Below, piece by piece: positions 8,430 to 17,396 of a stretch of 64,000 nucleotides of DNA. Numbering within the stretch: position 1 is the stretch's first letter; each line of letters starts with the position of its first letter. The position numbers were made by a program, and so were the translations under genes. The notes beneath the pieces were generated by a model, which was not told where the DNA came from, ran no database searches, and was given only the letters and a program-made list of their open reading frames with translations. The stretch is from Natrinema altunense (GTDB taxonomy: Archaea; Halobacteriota; Halobacteria; Halobacteriales; Natrialbaceae): NCBI RefSeq assembly GCF_000731985.1, contig NZ_JNCS01000001.1, positions 773,557 through 837,556 of the forward strand, written 5' to 3'.

Positions 8430-9590
8430 ATGATGGAGGACATCGATCGGTCCGGATTCGGCACGGCGGGCCGCGACGGGCCCTCGCTCGAGGACGGGCC
8501 GCCGATCGATCGTATCGAGTCGGTGTTTGCGGTCTACGAGGTACAGCGGGAAGACGGGCGGCTGGTGTACTACGGCGACCCGTTGACCCACCCGGAACGA
8601 GTGATGCGAGAGCTCTGGGCGGCGTTCCGCGAGCACGGCTACGACGCCGAACTCGAGACGCGCCACGGCGAGTACGTGCTCGTCGCCGAACCGACCAGCG
8701 TCGGGATCGACGGGATACCGTGGACGAACCTCGTGCTCTTGCTCGCGACGGTGTGTTCGACGCTGTTCGCCGGCGCGTTCTGGTATCAGCTCGATCCGTT
8801 CGCGGACCCGGCTACAATCTGGCGGGCGTGGCCGTTTACTGCGGCGATTCTCGGTGTTCTCGGCGTTCACGAGATGGGCCACTACGTCATGAGTCGGTAC
8901 CACCAGGTCGACGCCTCGTTACCCTACTTCATCCCGGTCCCAACGCTCATCGGGACGATGGGTGCCGTGATCAAGATGAAAGGCCGAATGCCGGACCGGA
9001 AGGCGCTGTTCGATATCGGCGTCGCCGGGCCACTAGCCGGCCTCGTGGCCACGGTCGTCGTAACGGTCATCGGGCTCCACCTGCCGCCCGTGGCCGTCTC
9101 CGAGACGGTCGTGCAGAATCCCGACGCCATCCGGATCGAGTTGGGCTACCCGCCGTTACTCGAGTTGCTCGCGGCAGGGTTCGATCGACCGCTGTACCGG
9201 AACGATCCGACGATGGGAGTGAACCCGGTCGTCATCGGGGCCTGGGTCGGCATGTTCGTCACTTTCCTCAACCTGATTCCGGTGGGGCAACTCGACGGCG
9301 GCCACATCCTCCGGGCGATGGTGGGCGACTATCAGGAGACCATCGCAGCGCTCGTGCCGGGCGCGCTGTTCGCCCTCGCCGGCTACCTCTACTATTTTCG
9401 GGAGTACAGCATCAACACCGTCTTCGTCTGGATCCTCTGGGGGCTGTTGGCGACCCTGTTCGCGTCGATGGGAGCGGCAACCCCGATTCGGGACGATCAG
9501 CTCGGCTCCGGTCGACTCCTCCTCGGGATCCTCACGTTCGGGGTCGGTCTGCTCTGTTTCATGCCGGTTCCGGTCATGATCGTCGACTGA
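8430..9590 (+). CDS. Site-2 protease family protein (M50)
   Basis: A 386-residue membrane metalloprotease. A soluble N-terminal domain (residues 1-90; VYEVQREDGRLVYYGDP) precedes the membrane core. The zinc motif HEMGH is at residues 147-151, followed by GTMGAVIKMKGRMPDRKALFD, GVAGPLAGL, and NLIPVGQLDGGH with the third ligand Asp near residue 289. This arrangement matches the PDZ-less plant EGY/bacterial-type S2P branch. It is a different subfamily from the protease at 1.2-3.0 kb. Convergent with thiL, with a 40-base gap. Confidence 0.9.
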   Translation: MMEDIDRSGFGTAGRDGPSLEDGPPIDRIESVFAVYEVQREDGRLVYYGDPLTHPERVMRELWAAFREHGYDAELETRHGEYVLVAEPTSVGIDGIPWTNLVLLLATVCSTLFAGAFWYQLDPFADPATIWRAWPFTAAILGVLGVHEMGHYVMSRYHQVDASLPYFIPVPTLIGTMGAVIKMKGRMPDRKALFDIGVAGPLAGLVATVVVTVIGLHLPPVAVSETVVQNPDAIRIELGYPPLLELLAAGFDRPLYRNDPTMGVNPVVIGAWVGMFVTFLNLIPVGQLDGGHILRAMVGDYQETIAALVPGALFALAGYLYYFREYSINTVFVWILWGLLATLFASMGAATPIRDDQLGSGRLLLGILTFGVGLLCFMPVPVMIVD

Positions 9591-9630
9591 GCGGTGCTCG
9601 ATCCCCGACTCGAGTCGGTCCGCGGCTGGA

Positions 9631-10509
9631 CTATCCGTGCGTGTAACCGCGATCCGCAAGCGCCTCGCCGTCCATGGTTATTCCGTCGGCGGCATCGCGA
9701 ACCGACCCGACCACTGACAGCGGGACATCGGCCGCCTCCCGGACCGCCGGAAGCGCGTCTTCGGGGAGCGTCGCGACGAGTTCGAAGTCCTCGCCGAACG
9801 TCGTCGCGACCTCGAGCGCGTCCTCGTCACCGTCGGTGACGTCGTGGACGGCATCGGCGATCGGAACCCGGTCGGCGTCGATCGCGAAGCCGCAGTCGCT
9901 GGCCTCGGCGAGCTGGTGGAGCGAGCGGGCGAGTCCGTCGCTCGAGTCCATCATCGCGTTCGTGTGGGCTGCGAGCGCCCGGCCCGTCGCGATTCGGGGC
10001 GTGAACCGAAAGAGGTCGTTCGCCCGGTCGATGTGGCCCCGATCGAACAACCGGAGCGCGGCCCCGCTGCGGCCGAGCGTCCCGGTCACGCAGACGACAT
10101 CGCCGGGACGGGCTCCGCTCCGGCGAACGGGGTCGGCAGTGCGGCCGATCGCGGTCGTCGACACGGTAAACTCGTCGTGGCCGTCGAGGTCGCCGCCGAC
10201 GTACTCGGCACCGACGTGCTCACAGACATCCCTCGCGCCGCGAACGAAGGTGAGCAGTTCGTCCCGGTCGAAGGTCGGCGCGGCGTAGGCGGCGACTGCG
10301 GCCGTGGCCGATCCGCCCATCGCCGCGATGTCGGAGAGGGACGCGCCGACGGCGCGCCAGCCGGCCGTGTAGCGGGTCGTTCCGTCCGGGAAATCGGTCC
10401 GGTCGTGGAGCATGTCGGTCGTCACGACCAGCCCGTCGACGATCGCCGCGTCGTCGCCGGCCGCCGCGAGTTCGTCCGAAAGGAGCCGCAGGGCGGCGCG
10501 TTCGTCCAT
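9631..10509 (-). CDS. thiL: Thiamine-monophosphate kinase
   Basis: Converts thiamine phosphate to thiamine diphosphate using ATP. The 292-residue protein shows the PurM/ThiL order: GDDAAIVDGLVVTTDMLHD near residues 18-36, AVGASLSDIAAMGG, YVGGDLDGHDEFTVS, MDSSDGLARSLHQLAE, and FGEDFELVATLP. The upstream extension in the same frame is discarded because MDERAALRLL at 10509 is the normal family start. It is divergent from the S19e gene over 97 bases, so the two probably share a promoter region. Confidence 0.93.
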   Translation of the reverse strand: MDERAALRLLSDELAAAGDDAAIVDGLVVTTDMLHDRTDFPDGTTRYTAGWRAVGASLSDIAAMGGSATAAVAAYAAPTFDRDELLTFVRGARDVCEHVGAEYVGGDLDGHDEFTVSTTAIGRTADPVRRSGARPGDVVCVTGTLGRSGAALRLFDRGHIDRANDLFRFTPRIATGRALAAHTNAMMDSSDGLARSLHQLAEASDCGFAIDADRVPIADAVHDVTDGDEDALEVATTFGEDFELVATLPEDALPAVREAADVPLSVVGSVRDAADGITMDGEALADRGYTHG

Positions 10510-10573
10510 ACCTCCCGTTTCGACTCGAGGGCGAAAAACGGACCGGGCTGCCGTCGGCTGCACAGATACGATG

Positions 10574-10583
10574 GTCTTAAATG
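10574..10583 (+). promoter_or_regulatory. TATA box for rps19e
   Basis: GTCTTAAATG lies about 28 bases before the ATG at 10607, the usual haloarchaeal leaderless spacing. Confidence 0.5.
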
Positions 10584-10606
10584 CCGCGGACGGAAATCAC
10601 ACGCCA

Positions 10607-11062
10607 ATGGCTACGATGTACGACGTTCCGGCGGACGACCTCATCGAGGCGCTCGCCGACGATCTCGCGGATCGACTCGAGGAACCGGAGTGGGGCGCGT
10701 TCGCCAAGAGCGGCGTCGACAAGGAACTTCCCCCGGAACAGGACGACTTCTGGGCGACCCGCGCCGCGAGTCTCCTGCGCAAGGTCGCCGACCGCGGTCC
10801 CGTCGGCGTCGAGCGACTCTCGACGGAGTACGGCGGCGCGAAGGGCGGCTCCAACCGCTACCGGGTCGCGCCCGACAAACGCGCGGACGGCTCGAAGAAC
10901 CTGATCCGGACCATCCTCCAGCAACTCGAGGACGAGGATCTCGTCGAGACCGCCGAGGGCGAGGGTCGTCGGATCACCGCCGAGGGACAGAGCCTGCTCG
11001 ACGACACCGCCGGTCAGGTGCTCGACGAACTCGACCGTCCGGAACTCGAGCGATACGCGTAA
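10607..11062 (+). CDS. rps19e: 30S ribosomal protein S19e
   Basis: A 151-residue archaeal/eukaryotic-type small-subunit protein with no bacterial counterpart. Diagnostic segments are MYDVPADDLIEALADDLA, FWATRAASLLRKV, VGVERLSTEYGGAKGG and LRQ-like LIRTILQQLEDEDLVE near the C-terminus. Starts at the ATG following a TATA box; the longer frame upstream carries no homology. It heads a run with the PDCD5-like and PP-loop genes. Confidence 0.96.
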   Translation: MATMYDVPADDLIEALADDLADRLEEPEWGAFAKSGVDKELPPEQDDFWATRAASLLRKVADRGPVGVERLSTEYGGAKGGSNRYRVAPDKRADGSKNLIRTILQQLEDEDLVETAEGEGRRITAEGQSLLDDTAGQVLDELDRPELERYA

Positions 11063-11160
11063 TCGACGATTCCAGTTTTCGTGTCGGGTTCACCGCCCAG
11101 AGCCATCGCTCCCGTCGTCCGTAATCATTTTCCGGCATGCCGGACAAGTACGGTATAACT

Positions 11161-11508
11161 ATGAGTGGTTCACCTGACGAGGAAAAACTCGAGGAGCTCC
11201 GACAGAAGAAAATGGAGCAGCTACAGGACCGCGCCGAGTCCCAGGGCGAGGGCGGCCAGGAAGCGGCCCAGCAGCAGGCCGAGGCCCAGAAGAAAGCCGT
11301 GTTGCGCCAGCACCTGACCGACGACGCCCGCAAGCGGCTCAACACGGTCAAGATGAGCAAGCCCCAGTTCGGCGAGCAAGTCGAGCGCCAGGTCGTCAGC
11401 CTCGCCCGGAGCGGCCGCATTCAGGGCAAGATCGACGACGCCAAGATGAAACAGCTCCTCAAGGAGCTGAAACCCGACTCGCAGAGCTTCGACATTCAGC
11501 GCCGGTAA
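11161..11508 (+). CDS. PDCD5-related DNA-binding protein
   Basis: A 115-residue helical protein of the archaeal PDCD5/TFAR19 family. The N-terminal helix is [17 protein letters not shown], a Gln/Ala-rich linker follows, and the C-terminal core contains [20 protein letters not shown] and [20 protein letters not shown]. The family binds nucleic acid weakly and sits next to rps19e in most archaea, as here; the exact role is unknown. The start at 11161 ([13 protein letters not shown]) is preferred over an ATG eight codons upstream. The stop overlaps the next start by one base (TAATG). Confidence 0.92.
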   Translation: MSGSPDEEKLEELRQKKMEQLQDRAESQGEGGQEAAQQQAEAQKKAVLRQHLTDDARKRLNTVKMSKPQFGEQVERQVVSLARSGRIQGKIDDAKMKQLLKELKPDSQSFDIQRR

Positions 11509-12098
11509 TGGAGCTCGGACTGCTCTACAGCGGCGGCAAGGACTCGACGCTGGCCGCACTCTTGCTCGAGGAGTTTTACGACGTGACGCTGCTGACGGCC
11601 CACTTCGGCGTCAGCGACGACTGGCAACACGCCCGCGAGACGGCCGCGGCCGCCGGCTTCGCGTTCGAACGGCTCGAGTGTGACCCGGAGGTCGCCCGCG
11701 ACGCCGTCAACCGGATTCGCGAGGACGGCTATCCGCGCAACGGCATTCAGTTGGTTCACCAGCACGCCCTCGAGCGACTCGCGGCCCTGGAGTTCGATGC
11801 CGTCGCGGACGGAACCCGCCGCGACGACCGCGTCCCGACGGTTTCGCGGGCACAAGCACAGAGTCTCGAGGACCGACACGATGTCGACTACATCGCGCCG
11901 CTGTCGGGGTTCGGTCGGTCGGCCGTGGATCGGCTGGTCGAGGCGCGACTGGACGTGACCGTCGGCCCGAGCGAGGAGATCGAGCGGGCGGATTACGAGG
12001 CCGAACTCCGCGCGCTCATCGCCGACGAGGACGGACCGGCGGCGATCGCGGACTACTTCCCCGATCACGAACAGACGTACGTGACCAACGTCCGGTAG
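11508..12098 (+). CDS. PP-loop ATPase (ATP-pyrophosphatase family), substrate unknown
   Basis: A 196-residue protein with the adenylating PP-loop YSGGKDSTLA at residues 7-16. It then shows VTLLTAHFGVSDDWQHARE and a conserved substrate loop VADGTRRDDRVPTVSRAQAQSLE. Such enzymes activate a carbonyl or RNA base with ATP, as in tRNA modification and asparagine-synthetase-like reactions. This compact haloarchaeal/archaeal subgroup has, to my knowledge, no assigned substrate. One-base overlap with the PDCD5-like gene implies translational coupling, and the S19e neighbourhood hints at a translation-linked job. Confidence 0.85.
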   Translation: MELGLLYSGGKDSTLAALLLEEFYDVTLLTAHFGVSDDWQHARETAAAAGFAFERLECDPEVARDAVNRIREDGYPRNGIQLVHQHALERLAALEFDAVADGTRRDDRVPTVSRAQAQSLEDRHDVDYIAPLSGFGRSAVDRLVEARLDVTVGPSEEIERADYEAELRALIADEDGPAAIADYFPDHEQTYVTNVR

Positions 12099-12234
12099 CG
12101 ACTCGGGAACCCGTGTCCGGGTCGAGACCAGTGTCATCGACCCCGATTGCGGATTGGGGCCTACCGCGAACCCGGGGTCGGACGACCGCCCCCGAACGAA
12201 AGGATAGAAGTTCGCCGTCCCCGAACGGGTTTCC

Positions 12235-13533
12235 ATGTACGACCGGATCAAGGGCTTTCGTGACTTCTACCCCGGCGAGATGTCCGCCAGGCGGGCGGCG
12301 ATCGACGTGTTGGAGGACACGGCCCGCGAGTACGGGTTCCGCGAGATCGGGACCCCGGCGCTGGAGCGCGCCGAGATGTGGACCGACAAGAGCGGCGACG
12401 ACATCGTCGACGAACTCTACGCGTTCGAGGACCAGAGCGGCCGCCACGTCACGTTGACGCCGGAACTCACCCCGACCGTCGCCCGGATGGTCGTCGCGAA
12501 ACAACAGGAGCTGTCGAAGCCGATCAAGTGGGTCTCGACGCGCCCGTTCTGGCGCTACGAGCAGGTCCAGCAGGGTCGCTACCGCGAGTTCTATCAGACC
12601 AACGTCGACATCTTCGGCTCTGCCGAGCCCGAGGCCGACGCCGAAATCCTCGCGTGGGCCGCCGACGCCCTGACCGGACTGGGACTCACCGGCGACCACT
12701 TCGAGTTCCGGATCTCCCACCGGGACATCCTCGGGGGCGTCCTCGAGAGCTACGAGACCGAGGTCGACACGGAGGCGGCGATCCGCGCGGTCGACAAATC
12801 GGACAAGCTCTCGCGAGCGGAGTACCACGATCTGCTGATCGACGCCGGACTGACCGCCGAGCAGGCCGCCGAGTTCGGCGATCTCATCGCGGGCGGGGAC
12901 CTCGACGAAGTCGAGGCGTTCGCGAACACCGAGCGCGTGACGGCAGCGGTCGAGAATCTACGGAACGTCCTTGATGCGGCCGCGGACTTCGGTGCTCGAG
13001 AGTACTGTACGATCTCGCTCGAGACGGCCCGTGGGCTGGACTACTACACCGGCGTCGTCTTCGAGTGTTTCGACTCGGCGGGCGAGGTCTCGCGGTCGAT
13101 CTTCGGGGGCGGCCGCTACGACGACCTGATCGAGAGCTTCGGCGGGCAGCCGACGCCCGCAGTCGGCGTCGCACCGGGGCACGCGACGCTGTCGCTGCTC
13201 TGCCAGCGAGCGGGCGTCTGGCCCGCGGAGTCGGTGACGACCGATTACTACGTCCTCCAGATCGGGGACACGCGCTCGGAGGCGGCCCGGATCGTTCACG
13301 AACTCCGCGACCGGGGCCACGTCGTCGAGACCGACATCGCCGGTCGGTCGTTCGGTGCACAGCTCGATTACGCCGACTCGATCAACGCCGAGACCGTCGT
13401 CATCGTCGGCGAGCAGGACCTCGCGAACGACGAGGTAACGATCAAGGACATGGCATCGGGCGACCAGACGCAACTCCCAGTCGACGAGTTCCCGGGCGAT
13501 CTCGAGCGGCCGACGTTCGAGGACTTCGACTGA
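12235..13533 (+). CDS. hisS: Histidyl-tRNA synthetase
   Basis: A 432-residue class II synthetase. Motif 2 reads RPFWRYEQVQQGRYREFYQ, the HisRS-specific signature is ARGLDYYTGVVFE, and motif 3 begins GGGRYDDLIESFGG. The C-terminal 90 residues form the anticodon-binding domain (YYVLQIGDTRSEAARIVHELR). N-terminal MYDRIKGFRDFYPGE is the family-typical start. The gene ends one base before the convergent small gene at 13535. Confidence 0.97.
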   Translation: MYDRIKGFRDFYPGEMSARRAAIDVLEDTAREYGFREIGTPALERAEMWTDKSGDDIVDELYAFEDQSGRHVTLTPELTPTVARMVVAKQQELSKPIKWVSTRPFWRYEQVQQGRYREFYQTNVDIFGSAEPEADAEILAWAADALTGLGLTGDHFEFRISHRDILGGVLESYETEVDTEAAIRAVDKSDKLSRAEYHDLLIDAGLTAEQAAEFGDLIAGGDLDEVEAFANTERVTAAVENLRNVLDAAADFGAREYCTISLETARGLDYYTGVVFECFDSAGEVSRSIFGGGRYDDLIESFGGQPTPAVGVAPGHATLSLLCQRAGVWPAESVTTDYYVLQIGDTRSEAARIVHELRDRGHVVETDIAGRSFGAQLDYADSINAETVVIVGEQDLANDEVTIKDMASGDQTQLPVDEFPGDLERPTFEDFD

Positions 13534-13534
13534 G

Positions 13535-13759
13535 TCACTCGAGGCCGGGATTCGACTCCGACGCCGAGGGTCGTTCCGTCCGCTCGTCCGACGCCCGCTC
13601 GTCACCGCGGTCCGCGAGGCGCTCGCCCGCGTCGGACCGCTCGACCGGCGAGTGACCGGTCTCGACGAAGTGGTCGATCATCGCCGGGCTGAGTTCGCTC
13701 GTCTCGGTCCCGTCGGTCCGGCACTGCCACTCGCACTCACCGCAGTACGCGCTCGGCAC
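13535..13759 (-). CDS. Small CCHH-type putative zinc-binding protein
   Basis: A 74-residue protein whose first 40 residues carry YCGECEWQC and then AMIDHFVETGHSPVER, a Cys-x2-Cys plus two-His arrangement that could form one zinc finger. The rest is a charged, disordered tail. Small proteins of this kind are abundant in haloarchaea and mostly uncharacterised. Convergent and abutting hisS. Coding status is supported by the finger-like pattern, not by known function. Confidence 0.65.
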   Translation of the reverse strand: MPSAYCGECEWQCRTDGTETSELSPAMIDHFVETGHSPVERSDAGERLADRGDERASDERTERPSASESNPGLE

Positions 13760-13883
13760 GCGTCGTCCCTCGAACGGCGCTCTAATGAACGATGGGGTTC
13801 ACAGTGGGGTGACTTACGAGCCGGTCCACTGAATCCCCTCCGCAGGTCCCACCATTAACTACGGCGACGATGTACCTCGCCCG

Positions 13884-15362
13884 ATGGCCGACGCCGACAC
13901 CCGTCCGAACGTCCTCCTCGTCCTCACCGATCAGGAGCGATACGACTGTAGCGCACCCGCGGGACCGCCGGTCGAGACCCCGGCGATCGACTCGCTCTCG
14001 AGCGACGGGACCCGGTTCGATCGAGCGTTCACGCCGATCAGTATCTGCTCGAGCGCCCGCGCCTCGCTGCTGACCGGGCAGTTCCCCCACGGCCACGGCA
14101 TGTTGAACAATTGCCACGAGCCGGACGCCATCCAGCCGAACCTGCCCGCGGACCTCCCGACGTTCTCGGAGGAACTCGTCGCGGCGGGCTACGACCTCAC
14201 CTATACGGGGAAGTGGCACGCCGGCCGCGATCAGACCCCCGCCGACTTCGGCTTCTCGTATCTGGGCGGCAGCGACGACCACCACGACGACATCGACGCG
14301 GCGTTCCGCGAGTACCGCGAAGAGTGTGGCGTCCCCGTCGACGAGGCCGAACTCGAGGCGGCGCTATACACGGGCGACGATCCGAGAGACGGCTCCGACG
14401 GGACGCTCGTCGCCGCGAAGACAGCAGTCGACGTTGAGGACACGCGAGCCTACTTTCTCACGGAGCGGACGATCGACGCTATCGAGGCCCACGCCGACGG
14501 CGACAAAGACGGCCCGTTCTTCCACCGGACGGACTTCTACGGCCCGCACCACCCCTACGTCGTCCCGGACCCGTACGCGTCGCTGTACGATCCCGATGAG
14601 ATCGACCCGCCCGCGAGCTACGCGGAGACCTACGACGGGAAACCACAGGTCCACGAGAACTACCTCGCCTATCGCGGCGTGACCGACTTCGACTGGGACA
14701 CGTGGGCCGAAGCGATCGCGAAGTACTGGGGGTTCGTCACGCTGATCGACCACCAACTCGAACGAATCCTCGAGACCCTCGACGAACGGGGACTCGCCGG
14801 GGAAACGGTCGTGGTCCACGCCTCCGATCACGGCGATTTCGCCGGCAGCCACCGCCAGTTCAACAAGGGGCCCCTGATGTACGACGACACCTACCGGATT
14901 CCGCTACAGATTCGCTGGCCGGGAGTCACCGACGGCGGCGCAACCTGTTCCCTCCCGGTCCACCTCCACGACCTCGCGGCGACCTTCCTCGAACTAGCGG
15001 ACGTGCCGGCCCCCGACAGTTTCGACTCCCGGAGCCTCGTTCCGGTGCTCGAGAACAGCGGCGAACCGCCCGAAAGCGACGACTGGCGTGACTCGACGTT
15101 CGCCCAGTATCACGGCGACGAGTTCGGCCTCTACAGCCAGCGGATGGTCCGCACTGACCGCTACAAGTACGTCTACAACGGCCCCGATATCGACGAACTG
15201 TACGACCTCGAAGCCGACCCGGCGGAACTACAAAACCTGATCGACCACCCTGCATACGTCGACGTGCGGCGAAACATGCGGAACCGACTGGTCGAGTGGA
15301 TGGACGAGACCGCCGATCCGAACCGCGTCTGGGTGACGGACGCACTCGAGACGGCCTCATAG
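13884..15362 (+). CDS. Sulfatase (alkaline-phosphatase superfamily)
   Basis: A 492-residue cytoplasmic-looking sulfatase with no signal peptide. Metal and active-site blocks are NVLLVLTDQERYD near the N-terminus, SICSSARASLLTGQ with the candidate formylglycine cysteine at residue 55, YTGKWHAG, and VVHASDHGDFAGSH. The cysteine motif is C-S-S-A-R, differing from the classical C-x-P-S-R by Ser for Pro, so modification by a formylglycine-generating enzyme is not certain. The substrate could be a sulfated sugar or choline sulfate; context gives no clue. A TATA-like CATTAACTA lies near 13853. Confidence 0.88.
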   Translation: MADADTRPNVLLVLTDQERYDCSAPAGPPVETPAIDSLSSDGTRFDRAFTPISICSSARASLLTGQFPHGHGMLNNCHEPDAIQPNLPADLPTFSEELVAAGYDLTYTGKWHAGRDQTPADFGFSYLGGSDDHHDDIDAAFREYREECGVPVDEAELEAALYTGDDPRDGSDGTLVAAKTAVDVEDTRAYFLTERTIDAIEAHADGDKDGPFFHRTDFYGPHHPYVVPDPYASLYDPDEIDPPASYAETYDGKPQVHENYLAYRGVTDFDWDTWAEAIAKYWGFVTLIDHQLERILETLDERGLAGETVVVHASDHGDFAGSHRQFNKGPLMYDDTYRIPLQIRWPGVTDGGATCSLPVHLHDLAATFLELADVPAPDSFDSRSLVPVLENSGEPPESDDWRDSTFAQYHGDEFGLYSQRMVRTDRYKYVYNGPDIDELYDLEADPAELQNLIDHPAYVDVRRNMRNRLVEWMDETADPNRVWVTDALETAS

Positions 15363-15496
15363 ACGCGCTGCCTCGAACAGACGGACCGACTTACCGGGGT
15401 TGAACGCGACGTGGACCCGGAGGAGACTGCTCGAGCGTTCGTTGGAGCGATACTCATTACCAGTGATGTGGGATCGATCGTGTGAGTCTGTTCAAG

Positions 15497-16339
15497 TTAA
15501 AAGAGACTCAGTAGCTGGCCGAAGACACCAGCGTTGAACGTGTCTTCGGCGCGATACCCCTCGATAGTAGCGTTGTAATTATGATACTCCGGAACACAAT
15601 CGCGGGTCATACACCGCCCCATCATGTAATCAGTTCCGGGGCCGAGAACCCGATACTGCTCGGGTGGCTCCTCCCCACGAGCGAGATATGAATCGCGGAT
15701 CTGACACCGGAGATGGTAATCGAGGAACGTCTCGAACTGATCCCGGTCGATATCAATGACCACGTGCTCGAGGCGCCCGTCGGGCTCACGGGCTGGATAC
15801 GGATCGTCGCTCCGGACGAGTCGCTCGTCGTTGACGCCGGCATAGTACATTACGTGGACACCGGAAGTCACATCGATTTCACCGCGGTCTTCAGTGAGGT
15901 AGATGTCGAGTTTGTGCTCGCGGTACTCGTTCATCGCTGCCCCGGCAGGAACCGGATCCGGATGCGGTTGAGTGATATCGTCGTTGTACGCACCAGCGAG
16001 CTGGCGATAATACTCACCGAAATGCTGTTCGAAGGCATCGTCCGAACAACTCCCGACTGCGTTTCGAATTGCTTTCAGGCTCGCCGTGTCGAGATACCAC
16101 GGCACCGTGTCGTGATCGGTCTCTTGGGCCACGTACCACTTGGCATAGTCTCGAGCCTGCCGAACCATCTCGTTGCCGTTGCTCGATCGCTTTTCTGCGT
16201 TATCTGGATAGCCGTCTTGTTCGTGATATACTATTTCCCAACTTCCTTTTTCAATCGTAATTTTGTGAATTACGCCAGTATTATCATTGATATCGACTCC
16301 AATCCCGTCTTCATTTTCGCCGATAATCTCACCCTTCAT
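15497..16339 (-). CDS. Unknown protein paired with DUF4157 gene (cassette C partner)
   Basis: A 280-residue soluble protein I cannot assign. It is one of three paralogues in this island. The N-terminal 50 residues (EIIGENEDGIGVD, IEKGSWEIVYHEQDGYPD) match the partner at 17.4-18.4 kb. The remainder (AGAAMNEYREHKLDIYLTED, RLEHVVIDIDRDQFETFL, CQIRDSYLARGEEPPE, GYRAEDTFNAGVFGQ) matches the partner at 19.2-20.1 kb. The protein therefore looks mosaic. Its ATG overlaps the stop of the upstream DUF4157 gene by one base, so the two are translationally coupled. It could be an eCIS cargo, a chaperone for the DUF4157 protein or an immunity protein. No membrane segment or signal peptide is seen. Confidence 0.75.
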   Translation of the reverse strand: MKGEIIGENEDGIGVDINDNTGVIHKITIEKGSWEIVYHEQDGYPDNAEKRSSNGNEMVRQARDYAKWYVAQETDHDTVPWYLDTASLKAIRNAVGSCSDDAFEQHFGEYYRQLAGAYNDDITQPHPDPVPAGAAMNEYREHKLDIYLTEDRGEIDVTSGVHVMYYAGVNDERLVRSDDPYPAREPDGRLEHVVIDIDRDQFETFLDYHLRCQIRDSYLARGEEPPEQYRVLGPGTDYMMGRCMTRDCVPEYHNYNATIEGYRAEDTFNAGVFGQLLSLF

Positions 16340-17385
16340 TATTCTCTCAATCCAGTCGGATCACTACCCGATCCAGTATCGTCTTTTATCTCGCTTTTTG
16401 CCTCGGATTTGAGCCCGAGAAGTTCGAGCACTTTTTCGCGATTGTTGTAGATCGCTTGGAGTGCAGCACCGGACAGCGATCCGAGGAATTCGCCGAAGGG
16501 AAGTCCAGACTTTTTACCGGCTTCGGTCATCCCGATCTTGAGCGCTTCGCTGGTCCCGGCGTCAGCTACCTTCTCGAAGATGGTCGCCTCGTGTTTCGTG
16601 GACAAGGAGTTGACTTTGGCCTGGAGTTGTTTCTGATTCTCCGCGAGCGCAGAGAGACGCTCCTCAATACTGGACGTGTCACTGAGGTCTGTCAGCGATA
16701 ATTTAGATTCGTCGCCATCGCTGTATAACGTGTCCTTCACCGACGACAACCATCCCTGTCCTTTCTCTGATCGCTGCACGTGGACTTCCGTCTGCCCCAA
16801 GCACTGAATCCCAAGTTCACCCCCTTCCATCACCCGCTGGGCGGTCTCCTCGGCTTCCCGCTCTAACTGCGGGTCCGGGTCGATCTCGAGGCCGAGATCA
16901 TCTTGGGGAAGCATCGACACCGCGCCGCCGGTCTGCTGGCGGACGTGTGCGAGTTCGTGAGCGAGCACGTGTTGGCCTTCCGTCGACGACGGGTCGTACT
17001 CGCCGGCATTGAACGCGACGTGGTTCCCGACCGTGAACGCCCGCGCGTTGATCTGGTCACACGCCTGAGCGGCTTTCGGGCCGGTGTGAATCCGTACGTC
17101 ACCGAGTGAATCGCCCATCCGATCTTCGACCGCCCGCTGGATGGACGTATCCAGTGAACGCCCGCGCGAGGAGATCACGTCTCGGACGGAGTCAGGGACC
17201 TGCGTGTTCCCGGCTGGACTCGCGTCCCGGCCGGCCGTTGTACTCCGCTGGAGTGATTTCAGGGAACTTCGCCCGGCTTCCCGGCGTTCACTGAGAGGGC
17301 GATCGCCGATCATCGGACCGGAAACCGGTCCGGATCCCTCCCTCACTCGCTGGAGCAGCTCCGCCGACGAGTTCATTGTGCCCAT
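16339..17385 (-). CDS. DUF4157 (eCIS core domain) protein, cassette C
   Basis: A 348-residue protein. Residues about 65-155 are the DUF4157 domain: IQRAVEDRMGDSLGDVRIHTG, ARAFTVGNHVAFNAGEYDP and HVLAHELAHVRQQTGG, with the metallopeptidase-like HELAH at 143-147. A short N-terminal leader contains SSAELLQR and SLQRS. The C-terminal part has a probable coiled coil (SIEERLSALAENQKQLQAKV) and an Ala/Gly-rich tail. DUF4157 proteins are recurrent companions and likely cargo/leader proteins of extracellular contractile injection systems; that assignment is from family knowledge. About 860 bases are nearly identical to the copy at 20.1-21.0 kb. Confidence 0.85.
   Translation of the reverse strand: MGTMNSSAELLQRVREGSGPVSGPMIGDRPLSERREAGRSSLKSLQRSTTAGRDASPAGNTQVPDSVRDVISSRGRSLDTSIQRAVEDRMGDSLGDVRIHTGPKAAQACDQINARAFTVGNHVAFNAGEYDPSSTEGQHVLAHELAHVRQQTGGAVSMLPQDDLGLEIDPDPQLEREAEETAQRVMEGGELGIQCLGQTEVHVQRSEKGQGWLSSVKDTLYSDGDESKLSLTDLSDTSSIEERLSALAENQKQLQAKVNSLSTKHEATIFEKVADAGTSEALKIGMTEAGKKSGLPFGEFLGSLSGAALQAIYNNREKVLELLGLKSEAKSEIKDDTGSGSDPTGLRE
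16405..17266 (-). repeat. Long near-identical direct repeat, copy 1 (partner at 20129-20990)
   Basis: Covers the DUF4157 domain and most of the C-terminal region of cassette C. Between 16468 and about 16840 I count only four base differences from the copy offset by 3,724 bases. Similarity falls off sharply in the N-terminal leader and in the flanking partner genes. Confidence 0.85.
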
Positions 17386-17396
17386 CGATTTCGAAG

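Noticed and set aside
11132..11143. Perfect palindrome CCGGCATGCCGG before the PDCD5-like gene
   Set aside because: In GC-rich DNA a 12-base palindrome is not rare, and no repeats or second site accompany it.
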